Of a stretch of DNA of 64,000 nucleotides, positions 28,401 to 36,715 are shown one piece after another. The stretch comes from Allobacillus saliphilus (GTDB lineage: Bacteria; Bacillota; Bacilli; Bacillales; Alkalibacillaceae). Each line of letters opens with the position of its first letter. The stretch's first letter is position 1. The stretch lies in the NCBI RefSeq assembly GCF_018138385.1, contig NZ_JAGSIE010000007.1:96830-160829 (forward strand). Direction: 5' to 3'. The notes below the pieces were generated by a model. The model was not told the DNA's origin and did no database searches. It worked only from the letters and a program-made list of their open reading frames with translations. The translations under genes and the position numbers were made by a program.

Positions 28401-31400
28401 TCTTCATTTGTAGTTAAAGTTTGGACTGGAGGATCATCAGGATCATCATCTGCATTTCTCAACTCAAATTTGACACCTGATAATTCCGTTCCATCTGTTC
28501 CATCTACTTTAGTTAGCTGAACATGTCTCTTTATCTCATGGTTTTCAACTGTATGCTCTGATAACTCTGAATCAACTGTCACGGTTTCTGTATCATCTAT
28601 TCCGACAACATAACCTTCTGGGGCTTCTGCTTCCTTCAATTGATAGTCAGCATGCAATAGGTTTTCAAAAGTCACGACCCCATCAGCATCCGTTGTTGCC
28701 GAATCAATCAATACTTCTCCTGTTTCGTCGTACAACTCGAAGATCGCTCCTTCAAGTGTCGTGTCAGAGTCATCCGCATCTACTTTGGTTACTTGAAGTG
28801 AACCAACCTCACCGTAGATTGTTCCAGAAATCGTTGAGAAATCGATCTCTCTGAGAATGTTCGAATCGGTATCAAGTTCTCCTGTTTGTTCAGCATCGAA
28901 CTTCAATTCATTTGAAATACTTTTATCTTCACCCGCATAGAGGATATACGAGTCATATTCCAACACATACGGCTTATCAATTACTTCTTCCATGAATTCA
29001 ATGGTGAACTGGTCTTGCCCACTTTCATTTTTTGTAATCGTTATTTTATAGTCATTGCCTTCCTCTAACGGATCGTCGTTTTGGGAAATCCCTGATTCCG
29101 TTACGGTTGTGTCATACACCTTGATAGTCTCAGGCAACAATCTTTGGTTGATACTCAGTGTATCTGTAAGTGAGAGATTGTTTACCGTTGATTGCGTATA
29201 GTTGATTCGGATATCCCAATTGACTATACGCCCATTTTGAGAAGCTTCTTTATTGGTATATTCTCCTCCATGATCAGGACTAACCGTTGCATCAACTTGA
29301 ATATCATCAGAATTATCAACCGTAATCAATGCCTCATTCTTATATGATCGCTCAATTAACATGTCATTTAAGTCTGTTGTAAATTCAATCAGGTAAGGAG
29401 AGTCGATATCCCCAAAATCTACATTAAAACCAGGCTCGTCATTTTCACCTGAAATATCAGTGAGACTGAATTGGTCAGTCACATCTTCCCCTTTGCTGTA
29501 ACCCTTTTCTTCACCTGTCAACTCCATCTTGTATACAGCAACATTATTAATGTCAAAGTTTTGTTCGCCTTGAATAATGTCTTCTACCTCAACATTTTCT
29601 AACGTTTCTTTATTGTAGTTAACGCCAATTCTCCAAGTAATTTCTTTTGTTGCTGGATTATAGGAACCATTTTTAAACCCATTATTTTGTGTGTATTCAT
29701 CAGGTGTAAATGTTGCTGTTCCTGTTTTCGTTACTTTTTGGGTTTCGTTTTCCGGAATCCACTCTAAGGAAGCATTATTGACGAAACTTCCCTCTGAAAG
29801 ATCCGCTTTATCAAAATCAATTTCAGTGGTATAAGTAATGACCACTTTTTCAGTTAAGATTTGATTAAAATTAATCTCAATTTTACCGGTGTCTTCGGCA
29901 AAATCAAAAGTAAAATGGTTACCTTCTGCCCATTCATTCCCACCGTGGGTCACTTCAAGGTTCTTTGGTGTAAAACCGTTCGGTAATGTATCAAACACAC
30001 CCACGTCTTCCATCACATGTTCATCTCGATTGATTTCAATACGCCAATTCGTCTCTTTTGCATTGTAATTAGTATTTCCGTCGTGAGACTTCGTGAAGAT
30101 TCCTTGGCTGACAAACTGACCGCCACTTATAATATTATCAAATTCATCTTTAATTTCATTTTCAACTGTAAATCCTTCGTCAACTCGATCTACAACCGTG
30201 GTTTGATATAAAATTTTATACGGTTCATTAATTGAATCTTGAAATTGCAATTCAAAACCTTCATCCGTTTTAGTCATCGTATATCGTGATTCATCAATCG
30301 TTTCCGTACTCGCTTCCTCTCCTGTATTAGGGTTAATTGAAACTTCCAACACTTCAAAACTATCATCTACTAATTGTTGATTCTTTCCAAAAACATCAGT
30401 CAGCTTGGCATTTCCTTCGTCAATCGCTTTCTCATCATAGTTATACTTAACTTCCCAATCAATTGTCTGTGCTACATCATCATATTCAATAGCATCTTTT
30501 TCCAATGGTTGACCACGTGTTACAGCAACTGACGCTTCAGCATCTAAAGGGTCGATATTATTTCCATTTAATGTTGCTTTATTCGTATAACTTTCCCCAG
30601 TCCGATCGTTCACTTCCGTGTCATAAACGACCCGGTAGGCAGAATCGATTTCTCCCAATTCAAGGGGGAATCCAGTACTAAATTCTTCCGTCACTTCTGT
30701 TTCACTAACAACAGTTCCGTCAGCATTCATTTCTAATTCATAAACGTGCATCGTACCATTTACAAACGAATGATCTCCTTCAGTTATTTCATCATTTAGT
30801 ACAGCATTTTCTATCGTTTGCAAGTTTTTATTGAAATCTACTGTCCAAGTGATTGTCTCGGTATTATAGTCTTTATTTGGAACACCGTTTTTATCTATTG
30901 AAGAACCGGACGGTATGAATTTGATAGGAAATTCAAGCGATTCTTCACCATTGATTGGTATGGTGATCGGGCCAGGTTCTGCTGGTCCATTATAGTCTTC
31001 ATCGAACGAAGCTTTTAGCTTAATCTCACCAGCAATGTTTGAGTGATTGGTAATTTGCTCGTTGAATTTGATTTCAATGTTATTTCCATTTGTTGTAAAT
31101 GAACCAAAAACTGTATCGCCTAGCGACAGTTCTTCTGGTTCAGCCACTTGTGGAATCGAAAACACTTCCGGAACTTCAATCGTATAAGTAGAACCATCCC
31201 CATAGTTATGTCCATTGGGTAGCTTGAATTTATAGGTCATATTAACGTCCAAGCGATTATATGGAGGTTCGATTATGATCGGCTCTCCTGGTGTTAGTTC
31301 CTCGTTTTCACCATTCATGATCTTTTGCAAGGTTACACCTGTAATTATGTTTTCAGTTATTTCGCTATTCAGTACTTCACTGGATGAATGAGACTGAATT

Positions 31401-32101
31401 TTTCCTTGGCCAGCATCCTTTGTTTCTTCTGTTTCATCAGTTGGATTTACCGCCGACTCATCTTTTTGCTGCGAATCTTTTTGAGAGGTTGCTGATGAAT
31501 CCTCTCCGCCTTTTTCATTCTGTCCTTGTTCATCTTGGTCTTCTTGCACCTCTTCATCCGCCGCTTCTTGCTCCTCTTCATCCGTAATAGTGTCAGATCC
31601 ATCTACTGAATCCTTACCATTTTCATCCATATGAGATTCACTCGCTGACTCTTCAAACTCCTCCTCTACGGCTGGCTCTTCATTAACTTCTTCGTTAACA
31701 TTCGTCAAGGTCACATCTACTGTAAATTGCCCGCTTGCTTCTGGAGCACCCTCAATTTCCTCATTAAAAAACACCTCTACAAGGCCTTCAGTAGAAGCAG
31801 TAAACGTACCGACTTCAACATCTTCAATTTGAAGTGTTCCATCTTGATCTTGTTCAATCAAGACGTCCTCTGGAACAGTGAACGATTCAGTGTATTCATA
31901 CTGGATGTCTTTACCGTTCACATCCCATTGAACATGGAGCTGCGCAGCCCCCTCCTCTGTTTCACTCTCCTCTACTGTCATTTCTGTAAATACACTGTCA
32001 TCTTCCTTCTCATTTGTTGGTTGTCCGGTCAATCCTAAACTGGTCGTAAATGTTTGTAACATCATTAGGAAAATGACTGATAACGCGATTGTACGTTTCA
32101 T
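22490..32101 (-). CDS. Giant cell-wall-anchored adhesin: collagen-binding-like, SpaA-like and 16 Cna-B domains
   Basis: This is a 3,203-residue surface protein. In order it has a signal peptide (MKRTIALSVIFLMMLQTFTTSLG), an acidic Glu/Ser-rich region to about 250, an Ig-like adhesive head, five collagen-binding-like modules (each with a core such as TITWTVDFNKNLQTIENAVLND or EITWRIGVNYNKETLENVEV, to about 1110), six SpaA-like prealbumin domains (LTKVDADxxxxxLEGAxFEL...LKPGTYEITE, to about 1690), and sixteen Cna-B domains (xxTKTWLDDNSxxRPExITVxLxxNG...YxYTVEEExVEGY). A sorting signal LPRAGE, a membrane helix and the RRKNAQSEE tail end it. Many modules carry the Lys/Asn and Glu positions of intramolecular isopeptide bonds. 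It is a stalk-like adhesin for surface or matrix binding. RBS AAAGGGG. The ligand is unknown. The repeats may hide assembly errors. Confidence 0.94.
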   Translation of the reverse strand: MKRTIALSVIFLMMLQTFTTSLGLTGQPTNEKEDDSVFTEMTVEESETEEGAAQLHVQWDVNGKDIQYEYTESFTVPEDVLIEQDQDGTLQIEDVEVGTFTASTEGLVEVFFNEEIEGAPEASGQFTVDVTLTNVNEEVNEEPAVEEEFEESASESHMDENGKDSVDGSDTITDEEEQEAADEEVQEDQDEQGQNEKGGEDSSATSQKDSQQKDESAVNPTDETEETKDAGQGKIQSHSSSEVLNSEITENIITGVTLQKIMNGENEELTPGEPIIIEPPYNRLDVNMTYKFKLPNGHNYGDGSTYTIEVPEVFSIPQVAEPEELSLGDTVFGSFTTNGNNIEIKFNEQITNHSNIAGEIKLKASFDEDYNGPAEPGPITIPINGEESLEFPIKFIPSGSSIDKNGVPNKDYNTETITWTVDFNKNLQTIENAVLNDEITEGDHSFVNGTMHVYELEMNADGTVVSETEVTEEFSTGFPLELGEIDSAYRVVYDTEVNDRTGESYTNKATLNGNNIDPLDAEASVAVTRGQPLEKDAIEYDDVAQTIDWEVKYNYDEKAIDEGNAKLTDVFGKNQQLVDDSFEVLEVSINPNTGEEASTETIDESRYTMTKTDEGFELQFQDSINEPYKILYQTTVVDRVDEGFTVENEIKDEFDNIISGGQFVSQGIFTKSHDGNTNYNAKETNWRIEINRDEHVMEDVGVFDTLPNGFTPKNLEVTHGGNEWAEGNHFTFDFAEDTGKIEINFNQILTEKVVITYTTEIDFDKADLSEGSFVNNASLEWIPENETQKVTKTGTATFTPDEYTQNNGFKNGSYNPATKEITWRIGVNYNKETLENVEVEDIIQGEQNFDINNVAVYKMELTGEEKGYSKGEDVTDQFSLTDISGENDEPGFNVDFGDIDSPYLIEFTTDLNDMLIERSYKNEALITVDNSDDIQVDATVSPDHGGEYTNKEASQNGRIVNWDIRINYTQSTVNNLSLTDTLSINQRLLPETIKVYDTTVTESGISQNDDPLEEGNDYKITITKNESGQDQFTIEFMEEVIDKPYVLEYDSYILYAGEDKSISNELKFDAEQTGELDTDSNILREIDFSTISGTIYGEVGSLQVTKVDADDSDTTLEGAIFELYDETGEVLIDSATTDADGVVTFENLLHADYQLKEAEAPEGYVVGIDDTETVTVDSELSEHTVENHEIKRHVQLTKVDGTDGTELSGVKFELRNADDDPDDPPVQTLTTNEEGIIFEEDLEPGEYYFIETDPATHYQVNGNKYDFKIEEEQIEIDTIEVENELIPGSAQITKVDADHPSVGLQGAVFEIQDANEVVVSTVTSDEKGLVETGDLRPGEYKLVETKAPHGFSVNDTPIGFTIDRSEEENPEPLELGVIENSVKTTSIELTKQDSINGQPLEGAEFEITYAGGDYPLDSPQTETTNINGKVIFENLKPGTYEITEVGSPSGYVGNSNSFEVEVSLDDVEDEDSVPVQVSNTPYAEVTLQKVDADTNYSLEGARFDVVNAGTDESIEGFTGLTTDSEGKLSITGLPEGTYQLLETQAPSGYEIQGDGLTQEFTVTSGTETKQIELGNFENDIITGSVKLTKTDGDSNEPLEGVEFRLDAISLENDGTYGETTHFTDENGEINVEDLRPGTYVFEEVAPLDGYQPYWGDTEFTIDFGSDKEVPVEVVNYELVDVEVSKEWNDGDNESLRPESITVDILQNGTALEDQSIELNEENDWSGTFEDLDAVDSNGEKYEYTVEERDVEGYQRQKISGNAEDGFTITNVPETSIDVEKVWKDENSADREPVTIHLQRNADEDYRTVTFDGSEDSQSHTFDNLPVYALDGELYRYEVIEVDPGDNYTSERSGNNDEGYTFTNVRSEKMDIEITKEWLDTEETADRPESITVNLIKLKENNERETVKSVVIGPDENGNWQHTFTDIDKFDGEGQTIEYTIEEENVPGYSTVVTPIGDDYTEFKITNVRTGTTSFSGTKTWLDDNSPDRPEEITVELKREGDDDFVQEQTVTAEENWEYSFGGLASYNDNGEAYEYYIQEKPVVGYEPTIDRFDITNIRTGKIDVEGTKTWLDEEGTANRPEEITVVLTREGDLEFRETQTVNAEDDWSYSFENLNQYDEQGVEYEYIIDEEPVDGYEKEVDGYDLINTRSDQTSITVSKEWLDDENATNDRPAQITVELYRSDNEDQAVDTKVIRPEDDWEHTFNQLALFDDEGQPYTYEVKELPVDGYKTTQQETPDGIQITNVREGVISIDVSKEWNDGGQVDLRPEEVEVDLYRNGDPFQSATISSDEEGQWQHTFSDLDEFDDNGVAYEYTVKEKPMDGYKQESIFGDKQNGFAITNVSTTSVDVTKEWLDDEDDTERSDEVTIELHRNGEYLTEETIDESSEWQHTFENLAVYDPTGDRYEYTVEEKGLTDHYNLSSITGNSEEGFIVSNVRVGTTEVEGTKTWNDDNEEDRPDSVTVNLLRNNAVIDTKNISAEDNWRYHFGDLDKYDEDGVIYEYKIAEKDVEGYDSDNDGFNLINTRSEQKDIVVTKGWLDDNSEERPSEVTVHLLQNGDVFETVTVKEEDDWTYTFEDLEAFDENGQAYTYTVEEEPVEGYETSIDGFNITNLRVGETSVEGAKTWLDDNNPERPEEIMVQLKQNGNVIDTKQVSEETNWQYQFTGLDQFDDEGVEYDYTIDEEEVEGYTKETDQHDLTNTRSGKTDVTVTKTWLDDDSENRPESIKVYLKQNDQIVQEATITASDQWSHTFSDLDQYDNEGVEYTYSIQEEPISGYETTINGFDITNLRVGTTSVAGEKIWLDDNSDERPESISISLLQNGEVIDEQEVSAEFNWTYRFDELPEFDENGVAYDYTVEEEPVDGYESTVDGYDITNLRVGQTSVSGEKTWVDDDSEDRPEQISVNLLANGTVVDTRVVTADEDWKYQFTDLDRYDQNGVEIEYTVKEQDVPGYQSEVDGFDITNTRSEQKSIEITKSWKDDDSESRPASITVHLLQNGEVYDTVEITEADGWSYEFDQLESFDENGVAYTYAIEEEPVEGYASEVNGFDITNTRIGKHSIEVLKEWKNDDEENRPGSITVHLLQNGMVLETVELTADTDWTHEFLDLNQFDQEGRAYTYTVEEDEVEGYESAIHETDYGFEIVNTKTEDVNADDDSVKSESDDTNLPRAGERSRAIMIGIGTIFIALAVSIIVFSRRKNAQSEE

Positions 32102-32235
32102 TATATATGCCCCTTTCTAGTCCTACTGTATATGTAGAAAATTTAAGTTTACATTGACTAAATTTTGATTTTATCTGCTTATAAATTACTAGAAAAGAGT
32201 ATACAGAAACTATACATTGCTAATTTTCTTCATGA
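32102..32235 (-). promoter_or_regulatory. Leader and promoter region of the adhesin gene
   Basis: This is a 134-bp AT-rich gap between the response regulator terminator and the adhesin start. TTTCTGTATACTC and TTTCTACATATACAG are similar words about 65 bases apart that could bind the linked regulator. No clear -35/-10 pair stands out, which suits an activator-dependent promoter. Confidence 0.4.
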
Positions 32236-32262
32236 AAAAAGAGCGCTATCGATTCAGCGCTC
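32236..32262 (-). terminator. Terminator of the sensor/regulator operon
   Basis: The stem GAGCGCT...AGCGCTC is followed by TTTTTT on the minus strand, 11 bases beyond the regulator stop. It separates regulator transcription from that of the adhesin. Confidence 0.8.
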
Positions 32263-32273
32263 CAGTTTCGACA

Positions 32274-33407
32274 TTATTTTTTATTTAGTGAACCGATCTG
32301 ACTCTCGTACCAATCGATCACTTTTTCACTTAGTCCAACATCCAATTCTTCCTCTAACATATTGGTCAACTCATGATAATATTGATTGACGAGCATCGTT
32401 TTTCCGTCGGCAGCATATGTTTTCATTAATTCAAAATAGCCTTCTTCTTCCATGGGATACCGTTGATAAATTTCGAAAGCGTGTTTCAACGCTTCGTCCA
32501 ATTGTTGATTTTGACGATACCAATCGATCACCTTCATTTTTGAAGTAAGCCAAAGCATTCTCATGCGAAATTGATCATTGTCCGCCCAAATGAAATCATA
32601 GCCTTGAAAATATTCTCCTGTGAAAAAGGTTAATGCTCGTTCATATTCTTCAATGTTTTCCTCACAAACGGACTCATTCAGTCTGAGAAGCTGTTCGAAT
32701 TGATCAACATCTACTTTTACATCCTTCAATGCTATACGATATCCATTTCCCTCACTGAGGATTGAAATTTTTTCCTTGAAAATCTTGATTGTTTTTCTCA
32801 CCTGATAAACAGTCGAGTATAACTGCGTTTGTGCTTTTTCGATGATAAAATCTGGCCAAAGCAGTTCAATCAATTCTGATTTACTGACCATTCGGTCCCG
32901 ATGATGGATCAAGTAGAAAAAGAGTTGCTGGGCCTTTGATGTCCTCCACTTCAATGAGACTGCTCGGCCATCACGAACTATTGACGGGTCTCTGAATAAT
33001 TGGATGTGTAGAGATTCTTCTTCTGTTTGACGGTGATTTTTCAACAGATCCATCTGCTTTTTCAGTCGCTTAGTCGTGGATTGTATTCGTTCGAATTGAA
33101 TCGGTTTTAACAAATAATCGAGTGAATTCAGTTCAAATGCTTTAATCGCAAAATGATCAAAGGCTGTTACAAACACAATGGAGGAGTTTGGGTTCATTTC
33201 GGTGATCTTTTCAGCCAATTCAATTCCGTTTAAACCAGGCATTTCAATGTCCAAAAACACAACATCCACTTTCATTTCGGTCAAAGCTTTTTTCGCCTCG
33301 ATAGGATTCGTATACTTCCCAACGATTTCATATTCAGCTATTTTATTCAACAAATGTTCCAGGTAATCCAACGCCAACGGTTCATCATCTATGAGCACGG
33401 CTTTCAA
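32274..33407 (-). CDS. Response regulator with receiver, OmpR-type winged helix and BTAD domain
   Basis: This is a 377-residue cytoplasmic regulator. The receiver domain is at residues 1-120 (AVLIDDEPLAL; phosphorylation Asp in VVFLDIEMPGLNG; Lys in YLLKPI). A winged helix follows (about 150-240: KAQQLFFYLIHHRDRMVSKSELIELLWPDFIIEKAQTQLYSTVYQVRKTIK), then a helical bacterial transcriptional activator domain like that of SARP regulators (about 250-375). It overlaps the end of the kinase gene by 23 bases. The start is a TTG at 33407, with GGAGG eight bases upstream; the GTG three codons earlier is part of that RBS. It is the likely activator of the neighbouring adhesin and sortase. Confidence 0.88.
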   Translation of the reverse strand: MKAVLIDDEPLALDYLEHLLNKIAEYEIVGKYTNPIEAKKALTEMKVDVVFLDIEMPGLNGIELAEKITEMNPNSSIVFVTAFDHFAIKAFELNSLDYLLKPIQFERIQSTTKRLKKQMDLLKNHRQTEEESLHIQLFRDPSIVRDGRAVSLKWRTSKAQQLFFYLIHHRDRMVSKSELIELLWPDFIIEKAQTQLYSTVYQVRKTIKIFKEKISILSEGNGYRIALKDVKVDVDQFEQLLRLNESVCEENIEEYERALTFFTGEYFQGYDFIWADNDQFRMRMLWLTSKMKVIDWYRQNQQLDEALKHAFEIYQRYPMEEEGYFELMKTYAADGKTMLVNQYYHELTNMLEEELDVGLSEKVIDWYESQIGSLNKK

Positions 33408-36400
33408 CAGATCCACCTCCAGTTGATTGAGTAGGAAAAGAATTTATATTAAAAGCAATGACAGTACCGATTCCTTGTTTACTTCTCACCTTCAAACCTT
33501 CGCCAAAATGTTTGATGAGCCGTTTATTTGTATTTAACAGTCCAACACCTTTTGTCTCATGATCTTCAATCGATTGAATGACCGAGTCTTCCATTCCAAC
33601 ACCATCATCCTTTATGATAATCCTCAAATAATCTATTTTTCGAAAGACTTTTATTTCGATTCTACCACCATCCGGTTGTTTCATAATTCCGTGTTGAATT
33701 GCATTTTCCACAATCGGTTGAATGGTTAAAGCCGGTAATTGAAAACCTTCAATATCACCGATCTCCCACCTTACATCCAGTTTATCACCGAAACGAACCT
33801 GCTGGATATATAGATAAGAACGAACGATCGAAACCTCTTCATCCACTGTGATCCATTTATAGGCCGCGTCAAAATCAAATTTGTTTCTCAAAAACTTACT
33901 GAATTCATCAATTAACTTTTGTGTTTTTGCAGCATCCATCATACTTAATGCATTGATCGTATTTAATGTATTAAAAATGAAATGAGGTCGAATTTGAGCT
34001 TGCAACCACCTTGTCTCAAGCGCTAATTGTTCCTGAGTCATCTTTTTCAAATTTGTGAGGTGGCGGACGCGGGCTCTCAATTCCTTTGTCTCTACTGGTT
34101 TGGTAATATAGTCATTTGCGCCAACCCGAAAGCCTGTATCAATGTCATTCGGGTGGTTTCTCGCTGTCAATAATAGAATCGGAAGCTCAGTTTGATTGTA
34201 ACGTTCTCGGATTTTTCGCGTCAGATCATACCCTGACATCCTTGGCATCATGACATCGATAATCAATAAGTCCCATTGCTCGTTATCCAGATAATCCATA
34301 AACTCTTCGACGTGCTGAACACCCATCAGCTCATAGTTTTCCTCTGATAGTACAGACTCAATGACATTCAGATTCACCAGATCATCATCAATGATTAATA
34401 TTTTCGAATGCAAGTCATCAGATTCACCTTGAACAGGATCTACTGAACGCTTTTTAGGCAAAAATGGTTTTACAGCAGACGAAATTTCAGGAATCTCTTC
34501 CTCACTGATCGGCAATGTAAATCTAGCAATGGTTCCTTCGTTTTTTTCCGAATCAATAGAAATCTCTTCACCATGCAGTTCGACTAATTGCTTACTGATG
34601 TTCAGTCCAAGCCCAAAACCTTCCGATTGGTTACGTGTGTTCCTTCCTTGATGATAGGGATCAAAGATTTGTTGGACAGTCTCCTCGTCCATACCGATGC
34701 CAGTATCTGAGATCGTAACAACGACCTTGTCGTTTTCAACTCGAGCATCTACGGTAATCTCACCTTCATCCGTGTATTTAACCGAATTATGAAGGAGATT
34801 ATACAACACTTGAATGATTCGGTTTTGATCTGCATGAACTACCGGCACATCGTCAGGAACCCGGTTCACCAGTTGAACCTTATTTTCATTGATCGTATAT
34901 CGGAACATGTCAAGAACCCCGCCCACAATCGACTGGAGGCGAAACGGTGAAGGAGAGATTGTTGGCTTGGTTATTTTCAAATTAGCTATTTCAAATAAAT
35001 CATCAAGCAATAGAGATAGACGGTTACCAGAAATCAAAACCGTCTCCAATTCTTTTACACTTCGTTGATCCAATCGATCTTTGTTTCGCTCAATGGTCGT
35101 TTGCGTCAAGTTCAACATGCTATGTAGTGGATTTCTTAATTCATGTGATGTTTTGACCAGAAATTCATCTTTTTCATCAGAAATTTTTCGTAATCGATAT
35201 GCTTGCTCCTGAGAATTTTTATATAGTCCAGCATATTGAATGATCCACATCATCGTAAAACAGCCGATAGTAACCAGTAAGTCAATCGGATAAAAATACG
35301 TGTTGATCCCTTGTATATTCCAAATTCCCCACCAGATATAACTATTTAATAGAGCGATTAAGGCAAGTTGCATCCATACGCTGTTTTTACTTTGGTTTTT
35401 GAACAGTAGAATGATTGCGAGAACCAATGCTACGATAAAAAACAGACTAAAGAAACCTTGTAATTGCTCCAACGATTGAACTGGCATAGCAAAAATCGCA
35501 ATCGTCAAAACAATTGTGAGATAAGCAATGATTCGTTGCGCGTTTTGATTGATCGTTAACGAAGTATTTTTCACTAACAGCCATAAAGCGAATACCAATC
35601 CGACCGATGCTGCGTTCGCTAGTTTCAAGTTCCATAGATAATCAAGGTCTAACCAGACAGCCAAGAGTTTTTCATCACTTCCCAATGAATGGGTAACGAT
35701 TGCGCCAAATAATAATAATGAGACTTGTATGAATGACCAATTTCGATCATTGATGAAAAACAAACTGACTGCATAAATGGCACAAAGTACAAACGCGACG
35801 AAAATGATTAACTGCATAGTATAGGATGATTGATTCTCGGAAAGCACTTGAGAGGTTTCTCCGAATTTAACCGAACGGACGATTCCGCCATCAGAGGGGT
35901 TCAAATGATTGGCAACCTGTAACTGAATCGTGATGAACCCATCCTCATTCGGTGAAAATGTAGCTGTATAGGGTAAGTTTTTTGCAACATAATTCGCTTT
36001 GGACGTAGCGATTGTTCCCGACTGTTCGACCTGTTGTCCATTAACAAATAAAGCCGAAGCATTCCTGATGCTCGGAAAATGTAAACTATATGTACACGGT
36101 TGGTCAGGGTCTACTAAGATAGTCAGTTCATATGTACCATAGGCAACCGATGAATCTTCCTCCGCTGAGCTCTCGGACCATTGGCCTGGAACGTCGACCG
36201 TCGAGTACGCCTCCCCCAGATCGGACGAAAGCTGATTTGGAAAAAATCGCCACTCCCCATCCAAGTTGACCGTTTGTCCATCGATGATCGAAGTATCGCT
36301 TAGATCCAATAACCCTTCCTCAATTGCGGGCCGATCCGCTTCGCTTGGAACAAAAATCGTCATCCAAACCATGCGTAATAGGGCCAATAGCAATATAAAA

Positions 36401-36453
36401 CCTATGATTATGAGCCAAACATTCTTTTTATTCGTTTGACCAGAACTATTCAT
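33385..36453 (-). CDS. Hybrid sensor kinase: 7TMR-DISM sensor, HisKA kinase, receiver, LytS-type kinase
   Basis: This is a 1,022-residue membrane sensor. After one helix (residues 12-33) comes an extracellular beta-sandwich (about 55-205: DGEWRFFPNQL, PSIRNASALFVNGQQV) of the 7TMR-DISM type, then seven helices (about 212-410). A HisKA domain has His at about 437 (SHELRNPLH), with its ATPase domain at 530-650 (DTGIGM, GFGLGL). A receiver domain follows (690-800, Asp at about 733 in IIDVMMPRMSG), then a second kinase of the LytS/YehU type (His at about 824, QIRPHFIFNTLN) with a second ATPase domain (NAIQHG, DDGVGM, GVGLLNTNKRL). Two transmitters and a receiver suggest an internal relay. The ligand may be a carbohydrate but is unproven. 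Confidence 0.9.
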   Translation of the reverse strand: MNSSGQTNKKNVWLIIIGFILLLALLRMVWMTIFVPSEADRPAIEEGLLDLSDTSIIDGQTVNLDGEWRFFPNQLSSDLGEAYSTVDVPGQWSESSAEEDSSVAYGTYELTILVDPDQPCTYSLHFPSIRNASALFVNGQQVEQSGTIATSKANYVAKNLPYTATFSPNEDGFITIQLQVANHLNPSDGGIVRSVKFGETSQVLSENQSSYTMQLIIFVAFVLCAIYAVSLFFINDRNWSFIQVSLLLFGAIVTHSLGSDEKLLAVWLDLDYLWNLKLANAASVGLVFALWLLVKNTSLTINQNAQRIIAYLTIVLTIAIFAMPVQSLEQLQGFFSLFFIVALVLAIILLFKNQSKNSVWMQLALIALLNSYIWWGIWNIQGINTYFYPIDLLVTIGCFTMMWIIQYAGLYKNSQEQAYRLRKISDEKDEFLVKTSHELRNPLHSMLNLTQTTIERNKDRLDQRSVKELETVLISGNRLSLLLDDLFEIANLKITKPTISPSPFRLQSIVGGVLDMFRYTINENKVQLVNRVPDDVPVVHADQNRIIQVLYNLLHNSVKYTDEGEITVDARVENDKVVVTISDTGIGMDEETVQQIFDPYHQGRNTRNQSEGFGLGLNISKQLVELHGEEISIDSEKNEGTIARFTLPISEEEIPEISSAVKPFLPKKRSVDPVQGESDDLHSKILIIDDDLVNLNVIESVLSEENYELMGVQHVEEFMDYLDNEQWDLLIIDVMMPRMSGYDLTRKIRERYNQTELPILLLTARNHPNDIDTGFRVGANDYITKPVETKELRARVRHLTNLKKMTQEQLALETRWLQAQIRPHFIFNTLNTINALSMMDAAKTQKLIDEFSKFLRNKFDFDAAYKWITVDEEVSIVRSYLYIQQVRFGDKLDVRWEIGDIEGFQLPALTIQPIVENAIQHGIMKQPDGGRIEIKVFRKIDYLRIIIKDDGVGMEDSVIQSIEDHETKGVGLLNTNKRLIKHFGEGLKVRSKQGIGTVIAFNINSFPTQSTGGGSVESRAHR

Positions 36454-36639
36454 TAGTATACGACCTCTTTTACGATTTCATTATGATTCAAACATATACT
36501 ATTTTCCTTTGTAGGTAAATACCGGTGCTTAATTTTGGACAGATTAATTAATGATTTGGTTGATAAACTGATGAGACTTTGTGGCCGGTTGAGAAATGGT
36601 TCTTAACTTATGAGATTCGGAGATATTTTGATAGATTTA

Positions 36640-36715
36640 TGTGCCCACCAGCAAAATAAATGGGCCCATATACGGAATATATGCGCCCATTTCCAAAATA
36701 TATGGTCTATTAAAT
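36640..36715. repeat. Tandem array F: about 3.6 units of 21 bp, core TGNGCCCA
   Basis: Units start at 36640, 36661, 36682 and 36703, exactly 21 bp apart, with a core TGNGCCCAYNN and an AT-rich tail ending AAATA. The last, degenerate unit runs into the stop codon of the TSUP transporter gene. It is the shortest of the six arrays. Confidence 0.7.

Noticed and set aside
22850..31600. Many antisense frames of 60-100 codons within the adhesin gene
   Set aside because: They are shadows of a highly biased repetitive coding sequence, without RBS or sense.
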